A stretch of 64,000 nucleotides of DNA from Hirudinaria manillensis (Eukaryota > Annelida > Clitellata > Hirudinida > Hirudinidae), in assembly GCA_034509925.1 (NCBI GenBank), contig JAVTLF010000020.1, positions 1 to 64,000 on the forward strand. The letters run 5' to 3'. A program made the position numbers and the translations under genes. Shown piece after piece: positions 13,350-21,697 of this stretch; the stretch's first letter is position 1, and every line of letters begins with the position of its first letter. The notes beneath the pieces were generated by a model, which saw nothing but the letters and a program-made list of their open reading frames with translations, had not been told where the DNA came from and ran no database searches.

Positions 13350-14153
13350 ATGAGCGAGACGAAGACCGAGAAGACAGAACTGGCAAACTGGGATGCACAG
13401 CTGGCATCGGAAGCACAGGCGGCAATCGAGCAGGAGGCAAGCACGGCAGTAGGCGCATGGATGCGGACAAAGGGCGGCATACTCATGCTGCCTGGCGGGT
13501 CCGAGGTTCCGGGGAACGCAGTAGGAGCCATTATCCTTGATTCGCTACTTGAGAATGTATATCACCCGTACGGGTTCGACGACGAAAACCCGACGCCGCC
13601 CAAGTGCTACGCAATGGGCCGCGACGAGCCAAGCCTTGCGCCGCATGAGCGAGTAGTGGCGGCAGGCAACGACGAGCACCCGACGTGCAAGGGCTGCCCC
13701 AACTCAGAATGGGGTACGGCGGAAAAGGGCAAAGGAAAGGCTTGCCGCAATACGCGCCGCCTTGCGCTGCTTATCGGCGGAACGCTATCTGATTCCGGAG
13801 CATTCACGCCGTTTTCAGCGGAGGCGCTGGCTAACGAGAAAATCGCGTTGCTCAAGGTGCCGACTATGTCAATCAAGTCCTACGCGCAATTTGTCCGGGC
13901 TGTCGGCGCGGCCATGAAGCGCCCGCCGCACGGCGTATATTGCAAAATCAAAATAATACCAGACACCAAGGCAATGTTTAAAATCGAATTCCAGGCTTTG
14001 GGGGAAGTTGCTCGTGAAGCAATCGGCGTGATTATGTCTAGGCGTGAGGAAGCAACGCAAATGCTACTCGTACCGCACCAAGACTATGACGCCGAGACAA
14101 TGACGCCAAAGCCGAAAGAGCCAAAGCCCCGAGGTCGAAAGAATACCTTCTAG
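13350..14153 (+). CDS. conserved replication-region protein with Cys cluster, candidate ssDNA-binding (copy 1)
   Basis: 267 aa. The central part has CYAMG, CKGCPNSEWG and KACRNTRR, which together look like one zinc site, followed by a beta-rich region and a Lys/Pro-rich C-terminal tail (PKPKEPKPRGRKNTF). Its place between early small genes and the DNA polymerase, plus its abundant-looking composition, suggests a single-stranded DNA-binding or recombination-associated protein. I could not match a named family with certainty. AAGAAAGCACAAT precedes the ATG. Conserved in copy 2 except for a divergent patch near residues 190-215. Confidence 0.6.
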   Translation: MSETKTEKTELANWDAQLASEAQAAIEQEASTAVGAWMRTKGGILMLPGGSEVPGNAVGAIILDSLLENVYHPYGFDDENPTPPKCYAMGRDEPSLAPHERVVAAGNDEHPTCKGCPNSEWGTAEKGKGKACRNTRRLALLIGGTLSDSGAFTPFSAEALANEKIALLKVPTMSIKSYAQFVRAVGAAMKRPPHGVYCKIKIIPDTKAMFKIEFQALGEVAREAIGVIMSRREEATQMLLVPHQDYDAETMTPKPKEPKPRGRKNTF

Positions 14154-14161
14154 GGGCCGCC

Positions 14162-14527
14162 ATGACAGCCAACCGGAAGGAAGCGCCAGAGCCACGCATG
14201 ACGCCGCCGGAGTACAACAGCCAAGGGACTGAGGCCGTAGAGCTCTACGAGCCAGACTCACCGCCGACGCCTAAGCCAGCGCCAGCGGTGACGCCTCGGG
14301 TCAAAAACGCGAAGCCAGCGCCTAAGCCGTCGCCGAGAGTACGGCCAAAGAGCCACGGCATAGGCTGGCAGCGGTTCAATGAGCGGCTTATGCAATCCTC
14401 TAGGATAGAGGCAGAGGAAATGCTAGAGGAGGAGCAACGCGGCGCAGCTCGATATGCCTATATCAAGCGGTGCCGCGCAAGGATACGCCGTCTGACTCGA
14501 CAACAAAAAGCACCACGAGGGATATAA
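14162..14527 (+). CDS. Pro-rich protein with the 10585-type C-terminal domain (copy 1)
   Basis: 121 aa. Residues 1-65 are Pro/Ala/Lys-rich and disordered (PTPKPAPAVTPRVKNAKPAP). The C-terminal half (IGWQRFNERLMQSSRIEAEE, then GAARYAYIKRCRARIRRL) is similar to the 10585-10824 protein. AGGGG upstream supports the ATG. It sits 4 bp before the DNA polymerase, so an accessory role in replication is possible. Function unknown. Confidence 0.65.
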   Translation: MTANRKEAPEPRMTPPEYNSQGTEAVELYEPDSPPTPKPAPAVTPRVKNAKPAPKPSPRVRPKSHGIGWQRFNERLMQSSRIEAEEMLEEEQRGAARYAYIKRCRARIRRLTRQQKAPRGI

Positions 14528-14531
14528 GCAC

Positions 14532-16466
14532 ATGACACCAAGCATAGTAGACTTCGAGACATTCGGCATAGAGCCGCGCCCGCACTACCCACCGCAGCCT
14601 GTAGGCGTGGCAATTCAGCTACCGGGCAAAGCGCCGCGCTACTATGCTTGGCGGCACCTGACAGAAAATAATGCAACACTAGAGGAAGCAACAAACGCCG
14701 TCCGTGAAGCTTATGCTAACCCGGACGGCGTTTGTTTTCATAATGCTAACTTTGATATTGAAGTGGCTAGGGTATGCTTGGGAATAGAGCCGCCGCCGTG
14801 GCACAAAGTGCATGATACAAAGCTGCTGCTGTTTCTGCATGACCCAAGGCTGTCTAACCTTTCGCTGAAGCCAGCATCGGAATTGCTGCTTAAAATGCCG
14901 CCAAGTGAGCGTAACGCGGTTGTGGATTGGCTTGTCACAAATCAGCCGGTGTCCGACGTAAAAATAAGCGACAAGCCAGGTAGTCAGCACTACGCCGCTG
15001 CATACATATCCCATGCGCCGGGTAAGTTGGTTGGTGAATACGCTATTGGAGACGTAGTAAGGACTGGTAAATTGTTTGACATGCTGCACTCCGATATCCA
15101 AAAGCGCGGCATGTCGCAAGCCTACGACCGCGAGCGCCGCTTGCAAGAGATTCTAAGAGATATTGAGGCACGCGGCGTGCCGGTTGATTTGGTGCGCATG
15201 GAGCGTGACGCCGCCACGTATCAGGACGTTTCGGCAAACGTAGACGCATGGCTACATGCGCGGCTAGGTTCAACCGAAATAAATCTGAATTCGGGGCGGC
15301 AGCTCGCCGAGGCATTACTTGCAAGCGGCGAAGTTGACCGGCTACCTAAGACAACCAAAGGCGAATATGCAACGGATAAAGTGACACTAGCCGCGCATAT
15401 TAAAGAACCACAATTGGGCGCTATGCTGCGCTATCGCGGCGCTCTGAGTACATGCCTGCAAACATTCTTGCTGCCATGGCTTGAGACAGCTCGGGAAAGC
15501 GCCATTGATAGCAATCAACCGCGCATCTATACCGAATGGCACCAGATACGCCATGGTGCGGACGCTGGCGGTAGCTTTGGAGCTCGCACGGGGAGGTTAA
15601 GCAGCACGCCGAATTTTCAGAATGTGCCAGCTAACTCGGCGCCGATTTTTCGAGACCATGCGCCAGGCAATCCAACATTGCCACAGTCGCCAATAGCAGG
15701 CTTGCCGCCGCTGCCCAATATGAGGAGCTACATTATACCGGGGCCTGGGCGCGTGCTACTTGACCGCGACTACAGCCAACAAGAGCCGCGCATCCTGGCC
15801 CACTTCGACGGCGGCGAGCTGTTGGACGCCTATACCGCTGACAACTGGTTAGACCTGCACGAGTACGCTCAAAAGAAACTGGCAGCGGCAGGGCTTGACT
15901 ATCCGCGAAAAACCGTCAAAATCGTCAATTTCGGGCTTATCTACGGTATGGGAATCCAAAAGCTAGCGGACGCAACGGGTCTAAGCTATGACGCCGCGCA
16001 GCGACTCAAGAGAGCCATGCTTAGCTTGTACCCTGGCTTAAAGGATATGTACGACGAAATGAAGGCCAGGGCGCAAGCGAAGCAGCCGATTAGGACATGG
16101 GGCGGCAGGCTGTATTATTGCGAGAACCCCAAGGTGATTAATGGCAGCATCCGGACGTTTGACTATAAGCTTGTCAATGTATTGATTCAGGCTTCAGCCG
16201 CCGATTGCACAAAGCAGGCTATTATTAACTTTTGTGAAGCAGCCAAAGGCAAAGACTGGCATCTACTGCTCAACGTTCATGACGAAATAGTTATTAGCGC
16301 GCCGAAAGAGGAGGCAGAGGAAGCAATGGAGGCACTACGACAAGCTATGGAAAGCGTAGAGTTTTCAGTTCCTATGCTCACCGAAGGCTCTATGTCAGAC
16401 GAATCATGGGGAGCACTAAAACCAACCGACAAAAAAGGGAAGCCATGGGTACAGAGTCAAAGCTAG
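14532..16466 (+). CDS. DNA polymerase, family A with 3'-5' exonuclease (copy 1)
   Basis: 644 aa, a T7-like size without a 5'-nuclease domain. Exonuclease motifs: Exo I VDFETF with D7/E9, Exo II HNANFD 70-75, Exo III-like YAIGD near residue 173. Polymerase motifs: A LDRDYSQQEPR (catalytic D413), B RKTVKIVNFGLIYG (R459, K463, Y471), C VHDE 582-585. It replicates phage DNA together with the primase-helicase. The start has only a modest ribosome site (GAGGGATATAAGCAC). Intact in both copies. Confidence 0.97.
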   Translation: MTPSIVDFETFGIEPRPHYPPQPVGVAIQLPGKAPRYYAWRHLTENNATLEEATNAVREAYANPDGVCFHNANFDIEVARVCLGIEPPPWHKVHDTKLLLFLHDPRLSNLSLKPASELLLKMPPSERNAVVDWLVTNQPVSDVKISDKPGSQHYAAAYISHAPGKLVGEYAIGDVVRTGKLFDMLHSDIQKRGMSQAYDRERRLQEILRDIEARGVPVDLVRMERDAATYQDVSANVDAWLHARLGSTEINLNSGRQLAEALLASGEVDRLPKTTKGEYATDKVTLAAHIKEPQLGAMLRYRGALSTCLQTFLLPWLETARESAIDSNQPRIYTEWHQIRHGADAGGSFGARTGRLSSTPNFQNVPANSAPIFRDHAPGNPTLPQSPIAGLPPLPNMRSYIIPGPGRVLLDRDYSQQEPRILAHFDGGELLDAYTADNWLDLHEYAQKKLAAAGLDYPRKTVKIVNFGLIYGMGIQKLADATGLSYDAAQRLKRAMLSLYPGLKDMYDEMKARAQAKQPIRTWGGRLYYCENPKVINGSIRTFDYKLVNVLIQASAADCTKQAIINFCEAAKGKDWHLLLNVHDEIVISAPKEEAEEAMEALRQAMESVEFSVPMLTEGSMSDESWGALKPTDKKGKPWVQSQS

Positions 16467-16738
16467 AGCGAGCAGTTACGGCGGCATTAGCTAGAACCGG
16501 GGCATTGGCTATTAAAATGGGCCAAAACGGATGGCCTGATAGATTGGTTATTGAATATGGCATTCCGCCGTGGTTCATAGAGTTTAAATCCCCGGGAAAA
16601 TGGCTAAGTCCGCTACAACAACGCCGCGTAGTAGAGTTAGCAAAAGCTGGGTATAAGGTTTTTTTGTTTCGCGGAACACCTAAAGACTACGAGCGCATAC
16701 AACTAACAGAAACAGTATTGAAGAGAGGTAAGAAATGA
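16445..16738 (+). CDS. VRR-NUC domain nuclease (copy 1)
   Basis: 97 aa from ATG 16445 (MGTESKLE) after AAGGGAAGCC, overlapping the polymerase 3' end by 22 bp. Classic stand-alone VRR-NUC pattern: E-x-K near the N-terminus, KMGQNGWPDRLVI with catalytic D, IEFKSPG with E-x-K, then LSPLQQRRVVELAKAGYKVFLF. These PD-(D/E)XK enzymes are structure-specific nucleases, here probably for branched replication or recombination intermediates. Conserved in copy 2. Confidence 0.9.
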   Translation: MGTESKLERAVTAALARTGALAIKMGQNGWPDRLVIEYGIPPWFIEFKSPGKWLSPLQQRRVVELAKAGYKVFLFRGTPKDYERIQLTETVLKRGKK

Positions 16739-17064
16739 ATTTTGAAGACGCCGAGGATGCTTATCCAGACTGGCGACGACGAAAAGCAAAGACTGCCACG
16801 CGCTTTGAAGCTTGGGTAGCTATGCTTACGCCACAGGTACAGGCGGCCCGTTCGACGTGGCCGGTGTCGCCGAGGGAGAAGACGGTCGCCGCACTACGGG
16901 CCATGCGCACCGAAATCAACCGCCCCGAATATGCCATGCCTGGCGGACTCACTGACCGGCAAATACGCTCGATGGCGCTTGCTATTGCGGAGCTAGGGTT
17001 AAGGCTTGCGGCACGTGCAATGGAATACGCCGAAAAAGGGGCTACGAGTGCGCTCGACGAGTAG
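16735..17064 (+). CDS. hypothetical early protein, 109 aa (copy 1)
   Basis: ATG overlaps the nuclease stop. Arg-rich N-terminal half (YPDWRRRKAKTATRFEAW) followed by LTDRQIRSMALAIAELGLRLAARAMEYAE, a helix-rich C-terminus. Highly conserved between copies. No family recognised. Confidence 0.65.
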   Translation: MNFEDAEDAYPDWRRRKAKTATRFEAWVAMLTPQVQAARSTWPVSPREKTVAALRAMRTEINRPEYAMPGGLTDRQIRSMALAIAELGLRLAARAMEYAEKGATSALDE

Positions 17065-17275
17065 CGTCATTGAATACGCATTAGCAAATATCCACGGATT
17101 TTCAGAGTCAGAAATATCTGAGGCGCGGCGCTTCCTGTATCGGCTTGCCACGACATGGCCCGCGACGTGCCCGGAATATGACTTCCAGGCCATGGCGGCA
17201 AGTTGCTACGACTTGGCATGGCGGCACGTAAGGGTATACGGCAATGGCTCCGCCCAACGTCAAGCGCATAGTTGA
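17048..17275 (+). CDS. hypothetical early protein, 75 aa, GTG start (copy 1)
   Basis: The frame continues past the previous gene, and GTG 17048 after AAAGGGG is the best start; an ATG at 17006 would overlap the previous gene by 59 bp. Key segments: SVIEYALANIHGFSESEISEARRFLYRLATTWP and CYDLAWRHVRV. The 3' end overlaps the next ATG by 32 bp. Copy 2 diverges mainly after residue 35. Function unknown. Confidence 0.55.
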   Translation: MRSTSSVIEYALANIHGFSESEISEARRFLYRLATTWPATCPEYDFQAMAASCYDLAWRHVRVYGNGSAQRQAHS

Positions 17276-17465
17276 CGCCGAGCTCGCGGCCATGTGCGAA
17301 GTGACAACGCCGATTGAGTATGCGGCTATACGGGCCCAAGTCTACAAGTGGGCCGACAAGGAGCCAGACCCTAGGACGGAGGAGGAAGCTTTGAAATTGC
17401 AAGCACGAGCGGCACAATGGGTATTACTAGCGCGGTTTTTGTCTACAGGGAGCTGGGTGCCATGA
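17244..17465 (+). CDS. hypothetical early protein, 73 aa (copy 1)
   Basis: MAPPNVKRIVDAELAAMCEV, mostly helical with an acidic middle (KWADKEPDPRTEEEALKLQ). AAGGGT lies 8 nt upstream. The stop overlaps the helicase ATG (ATGA), indicating coupling. Nearly unchanged in copy 2. No family recognised. Confidence 0.6.
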   Translation: MAPPNVKRIVDAELAAMCEVTTPIEYAAIRAQVYKWADKEPDPRTEEEALKLQARAAQWVLLARFLSTGSWVP

Positions 17466-18907
17466 TACCAGTGCCCTGGACACCGAAAGACTATCAATAT
17501 CGAGCGACGAAGTATCTCGTTGAGCATCGCAACGCGGGGCTATTCTTGCATCCTGGGCTAGGTAAGACAAGCGCAACGCTGGCGGCGTACCAGCACCTCA
17601 AGCGTAAGGGCTTGGCGCGTCGAATGCTTGTTATTGCGCCGCTACGTGTTGCACAGTCAGTATGGCGCAATGAGGCGGCCAAGTGGCAGGACTTCGCCGA
17701 TTTGAGAGTTGTTGTGCTGCATGGCAAAGACAAAGACAAAAAGTTGCAAGAGCCAGCCGATATCTACACCGTCAATGTCGAGGGCTTAGCCTGGTTACTC
17801 GGTGCGAAGCGCGACGCCTACGACAAGCTAGTGACTATGCAAACCAATTTGCAGCGCCTCGAGGTTGACACGCTGGTTATCGACGAGTTAACCCGTTTCA
17901 AAAATTATTCGGCCAAATGCTTCAAGATGTTGAAGCAGGTGCATACTCGCTTTAGGCGTCGGTGGGGCCTTACCGGAAGCCCAGCACCGAATGGCTTAAT
18001 AGACCTTTTTGGGCAGATATACATGCTCGACGAAGGGGCGGCACTTGGGCGCTTTGTGACACACTACCGGAACAAATACTTTATCCCTGATTATATGGGC
18101 TACAACTTCACGCTCAAGCCAGGGGCGGATAAGAAGATATACGAGAGAATAAACCCAATTGTTCTGAGAATGACGGACGAAGAATACCTAAAGCTGCCAC
18201 CGCTCCAAGAGTCACGTATTGAGGTAGAGCTAGAGCCAGCAGCAAGGCGGATATACAAGGGGCTTTTTAACGTCTTGGTCGCCGAGATTAAGGATGGCTT
18301 TGTCGTCGCTGGCAACGTGGCCGATGCAATCATAAAATGCAGGCAAGTCCTAGGTGGCGCAATATACAAAGACAAAGAGCCAGGCGAAAAGCGCGCATAT
18401 GAGGAGGTGAGCACAGCGAAGCTTGACGCGCTACAAGAGCTAGTGGACGAGCTGCAAGGCGAGCCATTGCTTTTGGCCTATGAATTCCGGCATGAGGCCG
18501 AGCGCATTAAGGCCCGAATGCCGGAAGCGGTGGACGTGGCCGACGTGAAGCCCAGCGACCTTGACGCAGTATTCGCTAAGTGGTGCGCTGGGGATATTCC
18601 TTTGCTAATGGGTCATCCGGCGTCAATCGGACACGGGCTGAACCTTCAAGGCGCGTGCAAGCATGTAGCCTTTTTCACACCGACCTGGAACTACGAGCTA
18701 TTCGAGCAATTCATACGCCGCGTGCGTCGCCAAGGAAGCGAGCACCACGCCGCGATATTCCTGCATCACTTCGTGGTCCGAGACTCGCTCGATGAAATAG
18801 TATTACGGGCGCTTGAAGCTAAAGAAAACACTCAAAAAGCTTTATTTTCTGGACTTTTGGCTTTATGTAAGCAAGAGGGGGAAACATGCGAGGAAGTACC
18901 GTTTTAG
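17462..18907 (+). CDS. SNF2-like SF2 helicase/ATPase (copy 1)
   Basis: 481 aa from ATG 17462 (MIPVPWTPKD), coupled to the previous stop. Motif I HPGLGKT (PGLGKT 31-36), motif II VIDE (D141, E142), motif III TGSPAPN 171-177, and motif VI QFIRRVRRQGS near 415-425 identify the compact SNF2/SWI2 type common in phages with their own polymerase. It probably remodels DNA at replication or recombination forks. No additional domain. Well conserved in copy 2. Confidence 0.92.
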   Translation: MIPVPWTPKDYQYRATKYLVEHRNAGLFLHPGLGKTSATLAAYQHLKRKGLARRMLVIAPLRVAQSVWRNEAAKWQDFADLRVVVLHGKDKDKKLQEPADIYTVNVEGLAWLLGAKRDAYDKLVTMQTNLQRLEVDTLVIDELTRFKNYSAKCFKMLKQVHTRFRRRWGLTGSPAPNGLIDLFGQIYMLDEGAALGRFVTHYRNKYFIPDYMGYNFTLKPGADKKIYERINPIVLRMTDEEYLKLPPLQESRIEVELEPAARRIYKGLFNVLVAEIKDGFVVAGNVADAIIKCRQVLGGAIYKDKEPGEKRAYEEVSTAKLDALQELVDELQGEPLLLAYEFRHEAERIKARMPEAVDVADVKPSDLDAVFAKWCAGDIPLLMGHPASIGHGLNLQGACKHVAFFTPTWNYELFEQFIRRVRRQGSEHHAAIFLHHFVVRDSLDEIVLRALEAKENTQKALFSGLLALCKQEGETCEEVPF

Positions 18908-19581
18908 ACGCGCCAAGCGCAAAGACAGCAACCGCCGCTTGGCGGCAAGCCTTGAGTCATGTGCTTACGCATGGGGTAGGTACATCTATTTCAGACGTGC
19001 CTGTGTTGGAGTCATTCACGCTGGCGCTGACGGTAGACTTAGCCCATCCGCTCGTAGCTTCGAAGAACCGCGCCGCGTCAAGAGAAATCAGCAAGGGCCA
19101 TGCATTCCGCTTGTTGGCGTGGACCATTAACGAAAGCGCGCCGCATGACCCTATAGCTCGATGCGTAGAGGCCCAGCTACCAATAGTCATACGACAACTT
19201 CAGCAACGGCCCGACACTCGGAGCGTTGGCGTAGTCGCTAAGCCCAGTAATAACCCGTCTCCGCTATCGGCCGTGTACTTCTCGATTCAGAACAACGTAT
19301 TACACGCTACAGCATTCTACCGGTTGTGCGACGTCTGGCTTTCCTTACCACATGACATCTTCGCCATGTGCCTATTAGCTCAATTTGTCGCGCTGAATGT
19401 AGGGGCTGAGTTAGGCGCGCTACACTTGGCGGCAGCAAGCGCCCACTTGTGCCGCGTGCACGAGTACGGCGCACGATTTACGCTGACGCATGAAGAAGAG
19501 GAGGAAACCATCCAGCCCGGGCCGTGGCAGTCGTCTACACAGCTTGTCGAATGGCTGGAAGGTAGCGCAATTTTTAGCTAA
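18886..19581 (+). CDS. thymidylate-synthase-fold protein lacking the catalytic Cys (copy 1)
   Basis: 231 aa, AGAGGGGG before ATG. The C-terminal half matches thymidylate synthase spacing exactly: R146-x2-D149 and LPHDI 154-158 correspond to E. coli ThyA R166, D169 and the PFN177I loop, and H187 lies 38 residues after D149 as H207 does after D169. N177 is replaced by D157, the change seen in dCMP hydroxymethylase. The Cys146 region is SPLSAV with no Cys, Ser167 is Leu and Tyr209 is Cys. So this is a nucleotide-binding homologue or an altered enzyme, not a normal synthase. Identical at these positions in copy 2. Confidence 0.65.
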   Translation: MRGSTVLDAPSAKTATAAWRQALSHVLTHGVGTSISDVPVLESFTLALTVDLAHPLVASKNRAASREISKGHAFRLLAWTINESAPHDPIARCVEAQLPIVIRQLQQRPDTRSVGVVAKPSNNPSPLSAVYFSIQNNVLHATAFYRLCDVWLSLPHDIFAMCLLAQFVALNVGAELGALHLAAASAHLCRVHEYGARFTLTHEEEEETIQPGPWQSSTQLVEWLEGSAIFS

Positions 19582-19638
19582 TGTGGCCGTGTTGTTGGAG
19601 GTATGGGGCCTAGCGTAGTCAACAAAGGCGGTCGGTGT

Positions 19639-19839
19639 ATGGCCCAGAAGTCAACCGAAGTATTTATCATTGATTTGTTGTCACAAATAGATGCATACGT
19701 GGAAGCAAGCGGCGGCGACCCTCGGAAAGCCAGCGACGAGTTACGCGAGGATATACTAGACTCGCTTTACCTGCTGCTAGCCATTGGCGCGGCCCAAGAC
19801 CGCTTGGCCGAGAAGTATATTAAGAAACGCTCGCACTAA
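19639..19839 (+). CDS. last rightward early gene, 66 aa (copy 1)
   Basis: Acidic helical protein (STEVFIIDLLSQIDAYVEAS, then DELREDILDSLYLLLAIGAAQDRLAEKYIKK). I place the start at ATG 19639; an ATG at 19603 has GGAGGT only one base away, too close. The stop overlaps the 3' end of the convergent lysis-region gene by 20 bp. Nearly identical in copy 2. Function unknown. Confidence 0.65.
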   Translation: MAQKSTEVFIIDLLSQIDAYVEASGGDPRKASDELREDILDSLYLLLAIGAAQDRLAEKYIKKRSH

Positions 19840-20368
19840 CCGGGTCCTCGACAATCTCAGTCTTCGCGCCTTCCCTGTCGGCTAGGAAGAACTGCCTCAA
19901 GTCTTCCGGTGTGGTGAGTGACGGGTCGAGTTTATCCGCGCCTGGGTAGTCTACTTGCTGAAGCACCAAAGCGATTGCCTCAGAGCAGAAAACAGACTTT
20001 GAACTGGCCATGCTGTTACGCCACTTCACCTTGAACCACTTCAAGAATTTGTGCATGAGTATACCAAAAGCGCCGCCGTAGTCGTACCCACCGCCAAGGT
20101 ACTTGAGCGCAATTGCCTTGACACCGTCATCTAGCGGTATGCGCGGCGTAACAATAACCTTAATTTCGTTGGCCTCTATCCACCGCGCCCAAGGCGTTTG
20201 ATGTAAGCCGTATTGGTCAGCTTCCAGGCTCATGGGTATGTCAAAGTCTTTATCATGGTAAAGCAAAGACGAGTGCGAAGCCTTGCCGCCGGTTAGCTTT
20301 TTGATAACCCAGCTTACAAAGCGCCACCGCTTCGACACTGACAAAACAATCTTATAATTAGCGCCCAT
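19820..20368 (-). CDS. YiiX/NlpC-P60-like permuted papain-fold protein, last late gene (copy 1)
   Basis: 182 aa from ATG 20368 (MGANYKIV) after AAGGGG. ASHSSLLY with H32 and VFCSEAIALVLQ with C128/E130 give the His-first, Cys-later order of permuted NlpC/P60 (YiiX/YebB) proteins; YDYGGAF lies between. Members act as amidases or peptidases, often in the envelope. Its place at the end of the lysis cluster suggests help in envelope breakdown. No signal peptide. It ends tail to tail with the early operon. Confidence 0.65.
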   Translation of the reverse strand: MGANYKIVLSVSKRWRFVSWVIKKLTGGKASHSSLLYHDKDFDIPMSLEADQYGLHQTPWARWIEANEIKVIVTPRIPLDDGVKAIALKYLGGGYDYGGAFGILMHKFLKWFKVKWRNSMASSKSVFCSEAIALVLQQVDYPGADKLDPSLTTPEDLRQFFLADREGAKTEIVEDPVSASVS

Positions 20369-20385
20369 ACTCTCCCCTTCTAGGC

Positions 20386-20982
20386 TCAAAATTGATAACT
20401 AAGACCAGCGCCTACCGCAACTGAAGTATTAACCCATACGCCAATGCCTAGGCCGCCAATTACCCTATAGTCCACGCGCACGCCAAGAATGAGGGGCCCA
20501 GCTATGGGAACCTTTGGTTGCGGCCAGCTCCAACCAACGTCTACACCTAAGCGCCAGCGCGGCTGGTTGGTAACTATTTTTACTTGCTCATGCGTTTTGT
20601 CTTGCTGAGTATTCGCAACGCTAGCGCCGCCCTTGTCGGTGTTGGCCGTGGTATCGGTGTTGGTCTTCTTCTCCTCGGTTGTCTCGGTAACTTTCTTTCC
20701 GCCTGGCTCCTCAGTTACTTTGACAAATCTATAGACGACCTCGGCCTTAGCCTTGCGGTATACTATCCGCTCTTTCCATTCGGTTTTAGTCTCAATCTTC
20801 GTTACTATTTTCTCGACCTCGCGAGTCTCAATCTTCGCCGGTTGCGCGTAGCGGCCTATAGAGTAGCCGAGAAGGCCAAAGGCCACGAACCCGGAAGCAA
20901 TGATAAGCCTGCGCTTCCATGGCTGGCTCCAAGTTGCCTGGAAGAATGCCGACACCGCCGACCATATAAGGCTAATACTCAT
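20386..20982 (-). CDS. candidate spanin: TM helix, coiled coil, beta-rich C-terminus (copy 1)
   Basis: 198 aa. One membrane helix at 25-44 (RLIIASGFVAFGLLGYSIGR), a charged coiled coil about 50-90 (EVEKIVTKIETKTEWKERIV), a Thr/Asp/Lys linker 95-135, then Gly-rich alternating hydrophobic strands (RLGVDVGWSW, LILGVRVDYRV, GLGIGVWVN, SVAVGAGLSYQF) ending in Phe, the usual outer-membrane beta-protein end signal. Located next to the endolysin, it could bridge inner and outer membranes as a one-protein spanin. No classic Rz1 lipoprotein is seen. The beta-rich part is an inference. Confidence 0.55.
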   Translation of the reverse strand: MSISLIWSAVSAFFQATWSQPWKRRLIIASGFVAFGLLGYSIGRYAQPAKIETREVEKIVTKIETKTEWKERIVYRKAKAEVVYRFVKVTEEPGGKKVTETTEEKKTNTDTTANTDKGGASVANTQQDKTHEQVKIVTNQPRWRLGVDVGWSWPQPKVPIAGPLILGVRVDYRVIGGLGIGVWVNTSVAVGAGLSYQF

Positions 20983-21440
20983 ATCATTTCATCCGCTGGG
21001 TAGTCGCCAAGTAAAAGCCGTGCTTCCATTTTCCGCCGTCGCGCAAGTATGGAGTCAAGAACTACCTGCCCATTGACGCGGGACTTGTTCCATAACTGCA
21101 TCGCGTTTGCCGCCGATACTAGGTCGCCGGTCTGCATGTGCTTGCACGCGGTGGATGCCTGAAAAGCCCGAGCGCCAATATTAAATGCGAAAATAACGGC
21201 GGCGTCGAATGCATCCTGGCTAAGGTTGGGGCACATGACATTAACGGTGCCCTCGAATCGCCGCAAATCCTCCGAAAGGAGCTGGTCTGCCTGGACTGGC
21301 GTTATCCGCTGGCCTTCCGTAACTCCGCCGGTGTGCCCGTAGCCAATGGTAAGCACGCCCGCCGAGTCATGGTATGCAGTCAATACGCAGCCTTCCAAGT
21401 ATTTAAGAAGGTTGCGGCCTCTTTGAGAAAGTGACTTCAT
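20979..21440 (-). CDS. endolysin, GH24 lysozyme (copy 1)
   Basis: 153 aa muramidase. Catalytic pattern of T4/P22 lysozymes: E16 in YLEGCVLTAYHD with D25 following, and GVLTIGYGHTGG with T31. No signal peptide, so it needs a holin to reach the murein. It overlaps the spanin-candidate ATG by 4 bp. Copy 2 differs mainly in the last 40 residues. Confidence 0.93.
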   Translation of the reverse strand: MKSLSQRGRNLLKYLEGCVLTAYHDSAGVLTIGYGHTGGVTEGQRITPVQADQLLSEDLRRFEGTVNVMCPNLSQDAFDAAVIFAFNIGARAFQASTACKHMQTGDLVSAANAMQLWNKSRVNGQVVLDSILARRRKMEARLLLGDYPADEMI

Positions 21441-21694
21441 TTTTTATTGAAACTTGTTATGGGCGGGGCTGATGGCCGCACCATGGCTGATAATTCTGGC
21501 TCTGACTCAATAATAGTGCCAGCCGCTTTGTTCATTTTCTCAAGCACAGTGCAGAATGTGGTGCCCCAATCGTCCACAACGCCGCGTAGTTGCCGTGCTA
21601 GGCGTTGAGTTTCAAGACGGGCCTTCGCAATTTCAAGGTCTTTTTCTCGAATCAGGCTGTTAGTCGGTCTATACTTTGGGCGCTCTGTTTTCAT
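21437..21694 (-). CDS. lysis-region protein, 85 aa (copy 1)
   Basis: Helical, basic N-terminal half (KTERPKYRPTNSLIREKDLE), no membrane helix, Pro-rich tail. Between holin candidate and endolysin and overlapping both neighbours closely. It may be an accessory of lysis or a late morphogenesis protein; no family recognised. Strongly conserved in copy 2. Confidence 0.65.
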   Translation of the reverse strand: MKTERPKYRPTNSLIREKDLEIAKARLETQRLARQLRGVVDDWGTTFCTVLEKMNKAAGTIIESEPELSAMVRPSAPPITSFNKK

Positions 21695-21697
21695 GGC

